In this document: piece by piece, positions 1-11,104 of the stretch | How positions within the stretch are numbered: the first letter of the stretch is position 1 | How the letters are laid out: every line of letters begins with the position of its first letter | NCBI RefSeq assembly: GCF_041146395.1 | Contig: NC_090989.1 | Span: 248,610,843-248,674,842 of the forward strand | Direction: 5' to 3' | Source: Eulemur rufifrons | Taxonomy: Eukaryota > Chordata > Mammalia > Primates > Lemuridae | Length of the DNA stretch: 64,000 nucleotides | Position numbers and translations under genes: made by a program | The notes under the pieces: model-generated | Told to the model about the DNA's origin: nothing | What the model saw: the letters and a program-made list of their open reading frames with translations, nothing else | Databases searched by the model: none

Positions 1-246
1 AATGATAGATAGGACTTTTAAATGCAGGGAAAGGCAATTGAAATAGAAGGAATACCATAAGTAAAAATAGGTAGACAGGAAATGGTCAATTTGAGTAAAT
101 AAATATGTTTATTGTAGTTAAAAGTTATTACTAATATATGCTTCTTTCCCACCAAAACAGTTCACTGAAAATACTTCTGGCCACCTATCTGTGAGAACTG
201 AATCAGTTGGCTTCGGGAATTATAATCATATTGCTATTAAATTATT

Positions 247-1500
247 TACCTGTTTATTCAACAAACATTTATTGAGTGTTGGGGCCTGTGTAGTAACCTA
301 AATGCAGTAAATGTTAAAAATGTGAACAAAATTAAATTTGATGTGTTCCATTTAGGGAAGGTATAAGAAGGCAAGAATACAGTCAGCTGTGTGAACATTA
401 GATATTTTATTCTACTTCTAAGCTAATATGATAGCCTACCACAATTTTATTGGTGCTGGCAGAAAACACAGAAATACTGGGTCAGAGATAAACAATAGTT
501 CATTACTCATATCAATAGCAATAGTCAGATATCTACATTTTCTTGCAGTGATTGCCCATGCCCAATCCTCCCAGGGTGGCACAAATGTAAATCATGTGAC
601 AGATATATATGCAGTGGGATGCTTTACAAGAGAGAAAATCTGAGCTTAGGGAACATGAATCTTTTATAATGTGCAGTAAGCATGTCTACCCTTTGCCCCA
701 AAGGAAGAAACTCTTTTAATCTAACAGGGCTGTTTGCCATACAAATGTCCTTAAAAAAACAATCCAGAACAAATAGAGTTAGTGGCTCTATTTGTAAGAT
801 ATACGGAAATATGAGGAATCTATGGAGAATGATCTTCCAATAGAGTTAAAATTAAAAAGAGGGAATTACTGTTTGTAACTAGACAGCAGAAGGGAGCAAT
901 GTATCATAGACACATTAATGCTTGAGCTGATGGTTGACAGTTATAGTATACAAATACAAAGTGATAGGAAAGGATATCATAGGCAGAAAGATGAAAAAAA
1001 AGTTAGTTACATGTGTGGTGCTGGAAATATATGCGGCATTTTTAGTGAAATATTGTATTGCTGAAGAAAGGTTGGATATACAGGGAAACACGGGGATTGA
1101 TTTGGAAAAAAATATACTATCACTACATTATAGAAGTAATTGAATATTCTGCTAACTAATTTTATTTTTCTGTAGAAATAGTAGAGAACTGTCAAAAGAC
1201 TTTAAGTTAGGCAGCAATGAAATAATTTTGTCTGGTGTACAAAGGAAACATTTACAGTCTTATGAAGGAGGCCAAGAAAGAATTGGGACTAGTAACAGAA
1301 AAGGGAGAGGCTAAGAGGATGATTGGAATAGGAGGTAAATGTCTGAATATAAATTAAGAAGATTTCAGAGATATTAATATTTTGAAAGTTTAATTGACAG
1401 AGCTTGTGGGCTAATTGGATTAATGATATGAGGGTAAGATTCAAGATGTTATGTAGGGCTTTAGCTGGGTGAGAAGGAAAATGCTGATGCTGTTGATCAA
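247..1500 (-). mobile_element. degenerate L2-like LINE remnant
   Basis: The stretch opens with an inverted copy of the usual L2 3' end (ATTCAACAAACATTTATTGAGTG at about 258-280, read on + as the reverse strand). It continues into purine-rich sequence near 1370-1480 (ATATTTTGAAAG, TTGGATTAATGATATGAGGG) that follows the order of the reverse strand of the L2 3' region. It is heavily diverged with no usable reading frame; the middle (about 310-1200) matches poorly and could be unrelated DNA. Short open frames here are chance frames. The L2 assignment is inferred from remembered consensus. Confidence 0.4.
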
Positions 1501-1512
1501 AAACAGCAATCA

Positions 1513-1858
1513 GGCCGGGTGCGGTGGCTCACGCCTGTAATCCTAGCACTCTGGGAGGCCGAGGTGGGCAGATCGTTTGAGCTCAGGAGTTCGAGACCAG
1601 CCTGAGCAAGAGCGAGACCCCATCTCTACTAAAAATAGAAAGAAATTATATGGACAGCTAAAAAATATATATAGAAAAAAAAAATTAGCCGGGCATGGTG
1701 GTGCATGCCTGTAGTCCCAGCTACTCGGGAGGCTGAGACAGGAGGATCCCTTGAGCTCAGGAGTTTGAGGTTGCTGTGAGCTAGGCTGATGCCACGGCAC
1801 TCACTCTAGCCTGGGCAACAGAGTGAGACTCTGTCTCAAAAAAAAAAAAAAAAAAAAA
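1513..1858 (+). mobile_element. Alu SINE, strepsirrhine type
   Basis: A full-length dimeric Alu derived from 7SL RNA. It begins GGCCGGGTGCGGTGGCTCAC. The Pol III box B is intact (GTTCGAGACC near 1590). The left arm is joined to the right arm by an extended linker (AGAAAGAAATTATATGGACA then A/T-rich), and it ends in about 22 A. A 12-bp target-site duplication AAACAGCAATCA lies at 1501-1512 and again at 1859-1870. The right arm carries the ACGGCACTCACTCTAGCC-type end seen in the other copies in this window. The reverse-strand open frame across it is an artefact of Alu sequence. Confidence 0.97.
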
Positions 1859-1860
1859 AA

Positions 1861-1882
1861 ACAGCAATCAATCAATCAATAA
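1861..1882. repeat. short (AATC)n run after the Alu
   Basis: About four tandem ATCA units directly follow the Alu poly(A), starting inside the 3' target-site duplication. This is likely slippage expansion of the duplicated ATCA. Confidence 0.7.
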
Positions 1883-2635
1883 AAGAAGACTATATTAAAA
1901 GGAAAATCTAAGCTCTGTTTTTAGATACCTTTATATTCATATATCAGGGAGGCATCTGGCTATAGATATCAAGTACATAGTTTTCAATGTAAATCTTGAG
2001 TTTAGGGGAGAAATTGTGGCTGCAAACAGGACAAGTTTCATAGCAGTTTCACAAGACCCCACGCAAAGAAGGGACTTGCACCATGCTTTAGTTGTTGCTG
2101 TCTTGAAATTCTTAGTAGTATCTGAATAGGAAGCTCTGCTTTTTCATTTTGTACTGTCCCTACAAATTATGTAGCCAGTCCTGACTATAGATTTTAATTT
2201 GGAAGTCATCACTGTGTTAGGAACAGAAGTTATTGGAGTAAATGAGACTGTCCGAAGCAAAAATGTAAATAAAAAAAAAAAAAGGTAGAGACAAAGAATG
2301 AACCTACATTAATGATTGAAAAAACAAACGAACAAAGAGCCAGTGAAGGCAATCTGAAGAGATCAGCCACATTTCTTTTTCTGGGACATGTTCTAAGCTG
2401 CCTTTGTCTCTTCTCTGAGCTACTGTTCTATAGTAAAAAAAATCTGTTAATATCATAAAGGTCACCCTTTTTTCTTGTTAATTTTTTTTTCACATGAGTC
2501 AGATTGTTCTTTTCAAGATACAAACCTGATTTGTCATCCCCAATCTCCATGGTGTAGAATCCTTCATTGGTTACTATTGCTGTTATGAAAAACAAATAAG
2601 CAAACGAAAAAATCCTTACTTTGCACTATGTAGCT
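1883..2635. other. no recognised feature
   Basis: AT-rich DNA with an A13 run near 2271-2284. I see no gene or repeat that I can name. Confidence 0.5.
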
Positions 2636-3118
2636 CTTCATGACGTAACTATGATCACTCCAGCCTCATTTGATATGCCTTTCCCATCATTCTCCACACT
2701 CTGGATACCCTCGTTTTTATCCAGTTCCTTCAACTAAACTTGCTTGCTAATCCTTTCTTCTACATGGACTTAGCCTCACTTCTGCTGAGAACACCCTCTC
2801 TCTTGCCTCCATCCACAACCACATATCTTTAAGTTATTCTTATTTTTCACATCATATTTTCAACACTAAGGCCCTGATCAGCTATATATCCATTCCCCAC
2901 TGATGATATTTAATAAGTCATGATTTAAGTTTAACTCTTTTGTAGAACTCTTCATCATTCCAATATAGTTTCTGTCACAAAATTTAATTTATGCATTTAT
3001 TTTGTTAGTATCTATTTAATGTCTATCTCCCCGGAATGAAAATTCTATACAGTTAGAGACTGTGTTTACATCATTTTATAGCACCACGTACCATAAAAAC
3101 CTGGCACTTCTTTTTTAT
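2636..3118 (+). mobile_element. L2-like LINE 3' end, sense
   Basis: The sequence follows the order of the L2 3' region on the + strand: ACTCCAGCCTCATTTG near 2657, GTCTATCTCCCCGGAATG near 3020, then AGACTGTGTTTAC and ACCTGGCACTTC near 3100-3110. It ends at the point where the oppositely oriented L2-like copy begins, giving a tail-to-tail arrangement. It is strongly diverged and non-coding. The family call is by remembered consensus. Confidence 0.5.
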
Positions 3119-3119
3119 T

Positions 3120-3530
3120 CTTTCAATAAGTATTTTAATAAATACTACTGAGACCTTGCCATGCTCAAATCACCATCCTAGGAATGTGATACATCATGAA
3201 AAACAAACAAAACTTTAAAGATTCCCATCTTTGTAGACTATATTCTAATCAGGACAAAGTAGGAAATAAGAACACAAAAACCAAATACATAGAATTGTAT
3301 TTTAGAAATTGATAACCCCAACTGAAAAAAAGCAAAGCAAGTTAAGGCAAGTTGAGCTCTTCATGAGGATGGGGGAAGCAGTAATACTAAACAGGAAGAT
3401 CAGGTTAGGTTTAAATGAGAAGGTGATATTTGAGCAAAAATCTGAAAAGCTGAGGGAGGTTGCAATGTTGATATGAGGAAGAACATTCAGGGCAGAGGGA
3501 ACACACAGCGCAGAGGTGCTAAATTAGGAG
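3120..3530 (-). mobile_element. L2-like LINE, antisense, first part
   Basis: It starts with the inverted L2 tail (TTTCAATAAGTATTTTAATAAA) and runs through GAGAAGGTGATATTTGAGCAAA (3418-3440) and GGCAGAGGGAACACACAGCGCAGAGG (3491-3516). These are the reverse strand of the L2 3' untranslated/ORF region. It resumes at about 4215 after an unmatched stretch. Confidence 0.5.
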
Positions 3531-4214
3531 TTTGCCTTTAATTTTCAAAGAACAGGAAGTAGATCTGCCTGCTGAAGCAGAGACAGAAATGGAGAGATTA
3601 TTGAAAACAGTAGTGCACCTGACATATTGTATAATCATAGTGGATTATTTCAACATCTTCCTCCTCTATAGAAGAACATTATTTTCAATAATTATCATGA
3701 TATGGAGCAAATAATAATGGCAGAAAAGAAACAGACAAAAGATGCACAGAATAATGAGCCTTCCAATTGATAACATGTGTTAAGTTTAAGGTATTTAAAA
3801 GTAATTAAAAGTTAAAACAGCACAAGACTTTGGAACATTCTGTATAATGAAGCCATTAAGTATTTTAAAAATAAAATAATAAAATCAATATTACACTACA
3901 AAATAGGAAAAAAGTAATGGATAAATAGTTTTCATTATATTAATGAATTTTTGAAAAAGAAGTGGACAAACTTATACATACATATTGGTTGTCACAATAA
4001 TAAATAATATTAGTTTCTCCTTTTGATATTTAATTTCCACAAATTACCAATAACTTTGTCAAATTTGATCTTCTTCACATATTCAAGTGTGATAGATGGT
4101 ATTGCCAGATTTTAAAATTTATCTTGGTTCATAGTTGATAAAAAAATATTTTATTAATTTTAATTATGGATTTTTAGATAAAACAACGTATTAATATATA
4201 CCAATAATAGTTGT
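3531..4214. other. AT-rich gap inside the L2-like element
   Basis: No recognised repeat or gene. It separates two parts of what appears to be one antisense L2-like element, so it is either an old insertion or a stretch of L2 too diverged to follow. Confidence 0.4.
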
Positions 4215-5035
4215 GGTGAAAAGAGGTTAGGTTTTCTATAAATCTTGAAAAGAGAGCTGAAAATACAGGAGAATATGAGGATATTAGGGAAAAAAGGAAT
4301 AAAAAATGATTTCAAAGTTTTTGGCCTGAGCTCCTGGAAGGATGAAGTTGCCACCAACTGGCAGGCTCAAAGTAGAGCCAGTCAGATATAACAGAGGAAT
4401 TAGAACTTCACTCTTATGCTGCCAAGTTTGATATTTTTATTGGACATCCAGGTAGAGATGTGTAGTAGTCAGCTGGACATATGATCTGAAGTGGGGAGGG
4501 AGACCTGAGCTGGAAATATTATATAAATGTGAGCATCATTACGATACAGCCATGAACGAGGATGAGATCACCAATGAAGTGAATGTTTGTAGAGAAGAGG
4601 ACCAAAGAGTAAGTCCCAAAGGACCAATATCAGGAGGTAAACAAAAGGAGGAGATAGATGGGGCCTGGCCCATGAGATATAAGAATAAGAAAGAGTGCCT
4701 GGTGACCCGAAAGCCAGGTAGAAGGGTTGTCTGCAGGGAGCAATAATCAACACTGTCGAATGTTACTGGTAGGTGATGTGAGATGAGGACTGATAATTAA
4801 CCATTGAAGTTGGTATTGTGTCCTTGATAAAAACAGCATGGTAGGGTCACACAACAAGAGCCTGATGGTGCAGGTAGATGAGAAATTGGGAAGAGAGAAT
4901 TTGAAGGCTATAAATACAGACAACTGTTACAAGGGGAGCAAAAAAAAATTATTAAAGGATAAACAAGGTCACAGTGGACATGATAGGAATAGTCTCTATG
5001 TGTTCAACCAGATAGGAAAGTTGAGGCTGTGAAGT
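4215..5035 (-). mobile_element. L2-like LINE, antisense, second part
   Basis: Landmarks in order are TTTGGCCTGAGCTCCTGGAAGGATGAAGTTGCC (about 4320-4352), GGACATCCAGGTAGAGATG (4443-4461), GATGAGATCACCAATGAAGTG (4561-4581), AGATGAGGACTGATAATTAACCATTG (4782-4806) and AGACAACTGTTACAAGG (4918-4935). They match, in order, the reverse strand of the L2 internal region. Three short open frames in this stretch (4552-4746 +, 4568-4753 -, 4838-5032 +) are fortuitous: they have no conserved domain and lie inside the repeat. Confidence 0.5.
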
Positions 5036-6720
5036 CTAGGGTTATAGGAAATGAATAGAGTAGCCTTCTGGAACTGCCTCTTCACTCTTGCTGGTACAGG
5101 TAAAAAGTCTGAGTGAGACATGGCCGTAGTCTCAGAACACTGATCATTCTTTTTGCCTTTTGTTCAAGGACTCATCTTCACCTGAGTGTGGGTGTTCTGA
5201 CTTAAGCAGTGCTAAACACATATTTTTTAAATAAATAAAGAAACGACAATACTGAACAATACAAGAAATCAATGAAATAAGCAGGACAGATTGCTTGGAA
5301 AATACAAAAACATCAGTCTTCTCCTTTTTTCCTTCTCTGATTCTTTTTCTTCTCTCATAACAACAATTTTCCAAAGTTTCAGGTAAGCAAAATACAAAAG
5401 ATGTTAGACATATAATTAGATGCAAAAGGCTGCTTGTCTTTACATGTTTATTCTTTTTGACTTTTTATAGTTCTAATTAGCCAGAAGATTTCAAATTTTC
5501 TCTCCAGAAGAGAAAGCTGAAGTATTTCATTAAATGTAGAATTAGAAAATTTTATGAAAACTACATGAATCCTAAATAAATTTACAGGTCAAAATTAAGA
5601 ATGATGACTCAATTGACTATATAGCTTCAGCGCTCACTAGAAAAGGGTTAGTTATGTTAATGAATTTGGTGTTTTGATAATTTGGTAATTATGACTTTTT
5701 TCATTTGTGTTATTAATTTGGTTTGTTTTCGGATCAGGGGGACTTGCAAGGCTTGTGATCTGTATTTACTTGAAAAGCTGCCACTAAGCATTGCTGTGTG
5801 GTCATTAGCAACTTGAAGACATAATTGCTTTAAGCAGCCATGCCATTTCAAGTTGAGAATGTCACTGAAGAAATGACATAGAGGTCTTTTATATCCACTG
5901 AGAAATTTAATTTAAAACAATTTCTTCCATATTAGAGGCATTGAATAGATTTGTTTCAGCTGCCATTAAAATATGCTTACTATAAATAGAAGAGGAATTT
6001 TTTTCCCTTTTTTCCCCTTATTTCTTTGGATTATAATCATGTGGTGAAAAAAGGCTAAATTTCTAATTAAGATGATTTTAAATACACTTTTCTCATTACT
6101 ATTTATCTTGGGAACATTTTAAGAAAATAATAAGGATACAGGCAACTGAGGCCAGAGGTAAATCCTATAATTGCTATCATCTAGGACAAGAAAGAAGACC
6201 TCTCAGTGAGGGTACTAAGGTTTGTGCACTTCAGCATTGCATGAAAAGGTGGGGAGAGGATGTGGGTACGTACTGGAAATAGGAAACCTAGACATAGGAT
6301 CACTGAGTGTCTCCCCTCTAGTTTCCATACTGAGCAGGACTTTTGTCAGTGTTAGCCACAGGGTTCACGTCCCAAGTCTAGTTTATCACAAATAAACAGA
6401 ACAGTAGATTGTACCCTGACAATGTTTAAACATATTTCCAATTCTCTTCTCTTCTACAATAACTGAAAGTTTCATGATCTTTATCCAGGAAATTCAGTGA
6501 TGAAATATTTTGAGTTTACTCACATTTTCTTCCTTAACAAAGAAGCTCTAGGAGAAAGGATCCTAGCATAATTTTCAAATCATGCACTAATTTGCAATTA
6601 TGCAATTAAGATTGTATATGCAGGTCAATTATAATATTTTGTTTCTAGTTTCAAATTTGCTGTAAGGTATAAAAATAGTGTTGAATAATGTTTTTTTCTA
6701 CCACGCATTATTTAATAAGA
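5036..6720. other. no recognised feature
   Basis: AT-rich unique-looking DNA. The longest frame (5144-5425, minus, 93 codons) has no recognisable motif, no neighbouring exon signals and low complexity, so I do not call it a gene. Confidence 0.5.
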
Positions 6721-6790
6721 ATGGGGAAAATATTTATGGAGTGTTTTTTAAGTGACAGGCACTCTGCTTTGGAAAAAGGATGAATTGAGT
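6721..6790 (-). mobile_element. short L2-like 3' tail, antisense
   Basis: AAATATTTATGGAGTGTTTTTTAAGTGACAGGCACTCTGCTTTGG is a diverged form of the inverted L2 tail (ATTTATTGAGTGCCTACTATGTGCCAGGCACTG). Only this tail is recognisable. Confidence 0.35.
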
Positions 6791-7580
6791 ATTGAATCCA
6801 GTGTGTTGTCTGCTGTGGAACCATCATTGCAGAAATAAAGAGATGTAAAGCCATGAGAATTTGATGTGTATATCCATATATCTGTATTTATATGTCCATA
6901 TATCTATGCATATGAATTTCTATAAAAATTTAAGGTCTGAGCTTAACTTGTAAATCTGTGATGTACTGTAATCTCATCATCTGCTTTCCTCTTTCTGGAT
7001 CTCTGTATTATATCCCTAACGGAGGGTTCCCTGGCCCATCATTTCATACACAGGTGGCACATTTTAAATAATCTTTCCATTGTAATCTCAACAGAGGAGT
7101 ACTACATTGTCAGCAGATTATAAAATGTTGAAGAACATTTCAAGTCAGGTGCAATTTATTTCAGGGCCATTAAATTCTAAAATTATATGACTCAAATTAA
7201 TTTTTTATAATCTCCTTGATACATCTTGAACTTCTCCATTAATTATTAGGAAAATAATTTTGTTATATTTCTAAAACAAAATAATCAAAAGGCAAAGTAA
7301 TAAATAAACTATAAACCTAATTTTGCTGGCAAATGTTGGCAAATAAATTGATTACATGTTGCTTGTAAAATAGAAAGTCAAATTGATATAATACTAAATC
7401 AGTATTTAAAACACTGATTTCCAGCTTTCTAGCCAAATACTTTTTCTGCCACACCATCAAGTTTACACCATAGTACTAGCTTGTCAAGTAATCAATATAT
7501 TTTATAATCAATTTGACATTATACATAAGAATCTTTCTTCACATTTTTCTTCAATTTATGATTGTGGTCTGTATTTGTAT
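6791..7580. other. no recognised feature
   Basis: AT-rich, with a run of related CATATAT words at 6871-6912. No gene seen. Confidence 0.5.
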
Positions 7581-7617
7581 ATGAGTGTGCGTGTGTGTGT
7601 CTGTATTTGTGTGTGTC
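7581..7617. repeat. (TG)n-rich microsatellite
   Basis: An interrupted TG/CG repeat. The overlapping 110-codon minus frame 7551-7883 encodes runs of Thr-His and is low complexity rather than a gene. Confidence 0.75.
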
Positions 7618-7779
7618 CAAATTATGAGAAGGAAACAAAGCTTGTGGGAAGATGAAAGTGTCATGAGTTCAAAAATAATGACACTGAAGAGAGAGGGAAA
7701 GAAGGAATAAGAGGGAGAGATGGCCTTTGGTAGTTGTGAGACATATATTTGAAGTGAAATTATCATGGAATGCTCAAAA

Positions 7780-7806
7780 TACATACATATGTACATACAT
7801 ACATCT
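7780..7806. repeat. (CATA)n microsatellite
   Basis: Tandem ACAT units with one TATG interruption. Confidence 0.7.
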
Positions 7807-8027
7807 ATATATCCATATTCTTTTGAAACAAATTTTAGGCTGATGTTTTGCTGAGAGTAAGAGACAGAGAGAATAGATTCCACCTGTGAATAACAGGTTT
7901 GTCCTGTGCCTGTGCAGTTCCATCTTGCTCCTAACTTTCCCTTCCTGATTGCTACCTTACAAATTTTGACCTTCCTTAGCCAGCCTCCACTGTCTCATGA
8001 GCCAATTAGATTTATAACTCAAGCTCA

Positions 8028-8060
8028 ATCTCTCTCTCTCTTTCTCTCCCCTCTCTCTGT
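8028..8060. repeat. (TC)n-rich tract
   Basis: A pyrimidine-only CT-rich stretch (TCTCTCTCTCTTTCTCTCCCCTCTCTCTG). No promoter context is visible. Confidence 0.7.
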
Positions 8061-8109
8061 TGCTCTTTTGTGTGCCTTGTGCATGCATACTTCCTATCTA
8101 TTTTTCTAG

Positions 8110-8355
8110 ATATATTAAACTTTTATGTGAAAGTTCAAAAAATAGCAAATTATTAATAATGTACTAAGCAATTTAAAACTAATTTAAATCTTAATTAAAT
8201 ATAACAAGGTAAAATTCCCAAGATAAATTTAAGCATTAATATAAACAAATAATATGGATTTAAAAATTACATGCATATGGAGTAATTTTAAAATGTAGAA
8301 GCATGAGTCCATTGAAACATATAAATTTTTAAAACTCACGAAAATATTGAATACT
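8110..8355. repeat. unclassified dispersed block, copy A
   Basis: This block is clearly related to 18335-18600 in the same orientation. Shared words in the same order include GAAAGTTCA, AATAGCAAA, AATTTAAAA, TTAATTAAATAT, ACAAGGT, AAATTCCCAAGAT, AAATTTAAGCA, AATAATAT and ATACATGCAT/TTACATGCAT. By eye I estimate roughly three quarters identity with small indels. I do not recognise the family. It may be an old L1 or LTR 3' region, or a private duplication. Confidence 0.7.
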
Positions 8356-9383
8356 TCCTATTTGTTTTATTAGTTGTGTTTCTCTACTTGAACCCTGGTT
8401 GATACAGTGATGCTATTATCAACTCTTACTATTATGTGAGAAAAATCTGAGAATGACTCGCTAATCCTTTACTAGAAGAACTGAGACATTGATCCACCCC
8501 AAGTCCGGAATAACATTGCAACTTAAATACTTTTTTATTTTCTTTGTACAAATTTTACCTTTTCTTGGTTTTTTGAAACTTTCAAAAAAATATCTTTACA
8601 ACCAAGAAATATAAAATATATATTTCCTTTTTTGAAAAAATAGAAAGCTAAATGAATAAGAATTTAAGATATCATTCATCTTCAATTGAAATTGATAAAT
8701 GAGTTTGACTGGGGTTGTAACATACAAAAGTAATAAAATAACTCAAAATTTGAATGAGAAATACAGGGAAGATTTAGATAAACATTAATTCCATATTGAT
8801 GAGGAAATTGTGCTATAGACATTGTCATATCTTTAAATGTATTGATTTAGATGAGCAGCTATTTCCTATGAAATTAATGGGATAGATTTATTCTTAAAGC
8901 CCATGAGATATCTAGTATAGAAAAAAATAGAATCCTTTGCTTTTTTCTTAAATTAGCAAGGTTGTTGTTATTTTGGGGGTTTTTTTGTTTTTAAGTTCGG
9001 TGGTAGGCATTTCAGTTTGCAACCCCCAAATGATTAAGAATATACTATTTTTCCTCATATTAAGAGTCAGTGACTCAACACAGTATTAATTTATAGGAGT
9101 TTAATAAGTGTTTAAGCAGAAATTAAAATACAATAATCACATACAGCTTGTTGTATGTGAGGATGGAGATATATATATATGCATATACTTATGCACATAT
9201 ACTCCATGTGCATATGATTATTAATGTATTTACTCTCAGTGTCCTAGATTGTTTTAAAATTGTGCTTTATGCATTATTATAGCATCTCTTGTGAGATATA
9301 GTTTGCGTTTTTTTTAATTAGGTCAGTCTCAACCATGTCTATACATTACTATTAATTGGCTGGGATGGGGCTCAAGTACTCTT
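8356..9383. other. no recognised feature
   Basis: AT-rich. Contains a small hairpin near 9139-9160 (CACATACA ... TGTATGTG) and an alternating TA/CATA stretch at 9170-9215. No gene seen. Confidence 0.5.
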
Positions 9384-9408
9384 TAAAAACAAAAACAAAA
9401 ACAAAAAC
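9384..9408. repeat. (AAAAC)n repeat
   Basis: About five AAAAC units followed by a second A-rich run. It could be the decayed tail of a retroelement, but no element body is recognisable upstream. Confidence 0.7.
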
Positions 9409-10611
9409 ATACCAAAAAAAAAACAAGATAAAGCAAAATGAAATCTCAAGATATTCTAATATTCTGACTTGGTTAATGGTCACTATTATAGACACAAAAA
9501 CTTAGTTTGTGTTACAAACATGCCAATCCCACTCTTTTACTTATTTTCAAGTACACCCTAACTTATTGTTGATTATATAACTTTGCTGTTAATATTGATA
9601 AACATTTAATCAAGCATGTGCTAGTAAATGTTTCACACCCTGCCTCTTAGGTGAAGAGAAGCACTGATTTTTAGCATTTGTCATTTTTTGTGATGTAAAC
9701 ACTACCATGGCTAATTACAAGGTTCCAATTTGATATTTCTGAACAAGAATTTGAGAATGGGAAGAAATGTTCCAAATTAGCTCTGATGTTGGTACAATCT
9801 AGCTCCACCATGCCACCTGGTATGTTAGGTGTTAAGGTTAAAAGGAAAAGGAAAAAGAAGGCTAGTTTTCAAGTCTTTTATTACAACACTGGAGTTTTTT
9901 TATCATATACACACAAAAATACAAATAAATATAGCCTTCTTTAGTATCAAATGAGGCAATAATGAAAACACTATTGATAAATGTTCATGGCTGGACTTTG
10001 AAGCGTTGCCCCAGGTCTTGGGCTCCTGGGTTGGAGGAATCACAAGCCTAGCCTGCACTACAGAGAGAGATGACAGACACTCAGTAAGTATGCATGAAGA
10101 ATTTATTGTAAGTGAAGTTCAAGGGTGCAAAGCAAAAGTACGTTTACTAAGAGGAAACTGGTCTGTCTTTGCAAGTGGAGAAGACTCTGTCTACTTCTAT
10201 ATTTTTCTTTGTACATGCTAGTAGTTTATGTTGATGTAAAGATTAGTTATAACTATTCATAACTATAGGTCACTACTTTGGAGACTGAATTCTTTCCAGG
10301 TATGGTCATGACTTAAAGGTTATATTCAAGTAACCATTTATGGTCTTCTTCCATTCTCTGGTGATCAGTGTTTCATAGTCTAATTACCCCATCCTTTAAG
10401 ACTAAAATGAACATTCCCTCTTTTCATTTTTCTGCAACCATTTCTTTCTCATTGTTTCTCTATAACTGCTTCCTCCTTTCTGTGTTTCTGATTTCCATTA
10501 CGTCCTGCTTGTTTTTCTGTCCCTAACAATAAACACTATAATTCATTCACCATTTACTCTCATCTGAGCATTCTGTTAATAACTAATAAAAGTATTCATA
10601 CATATATAATA
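9409..10611. other. mostly unrecognised; LTR-like stretch at about 9990-10240
   Basis: No gene. The part around 10010-10240 is less AT-rich than its surroundings. On the minus strand it holds ACAATAAATTCTTCATGC, a poly(A)-signal-like context seen in many LTRs. No matching ends or target duplication were found, so it stays a suspicion. The 71-codon + frame at 10006-10221 has no recognisable domain. Confidence 0.3.
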
Positions 10612-10850
10612 TATAATTAACTGAATGTTTATTATGTGTTGGACATTACATAGCACTTTACCATATTATTTCTATGATGTAAGTATGATTTTTCCTCTAA
10701 TTCAGAAAAAGAAAGCAAGGCCCAGAAAAAAATATGCAACTTTTCTAGTGTCTCAGAACTTCTAAATGTGAACATAAATCTGAATCCAGGTAATTTGACT
10801 TCAGAGCTAACATTCTCTAACCATTAATCTCACTGCCTTATTGATTCAGA
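10612..10850 (-). mobile_element. MIR SINE, antisense
   Basis: Inverted MIR order: ATGTTTATTATGTGTTGGACA, then TAGCACTTTACCATATTATT, GCAAGGCCCAGAAA (the inverted 'gaggcacagagag' region), GTGTCTCAGAACTTCTAAATG and TGAATCCAGGTAATTTGACTTCAGAG. Diverged as expected for an ancient tRNA-derived SINE. Confidence 0.75.
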
Positions 10851-11104
10851 CAATTAGAGATATCAAGAGTCAGAAAAGGAAATAAATGCTCAGGCACAAT
10901 GGTCAAAGGTGGCTTCTTGCTTAAGTAACCTATGAACTGAGCCTCTCTTTAGAGTTTATAACCAGTAATTAGTGATGCCAATATCACCACAAAATCAGGG
11001 TAAATCATGTTATGGTGTCTGTCCCATTGAAAGTAATCTACCAGAAATTTATTAATTGTGAAAAAATAAAAATATTAATATTACTGAGCAATCAATTGGA
11101 CCAC

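Noticed and set aside
1543..1800. 85-codon minus frame with Pro/Ser-rich, 'SWDYRHAPP'-like sequence
   Set aside because: This is the well-known antisense Alu pseudo-exon frame, not a protein gene; the same applies to 15377-15622 and 11940-12140.
7551..7883. 110-codon minus-strand frame
   Set aside because: N- and C-terminal parts are microsatellite-encoded (Thr-His runs, Tyr-Met-Cys runs); no domain.
9139..9160. 8-bp stem hairpin CACATACA/TGTATGTG
   Set aside because: Short AT-rich hairpins of this size are expected by chance in 64 kb.
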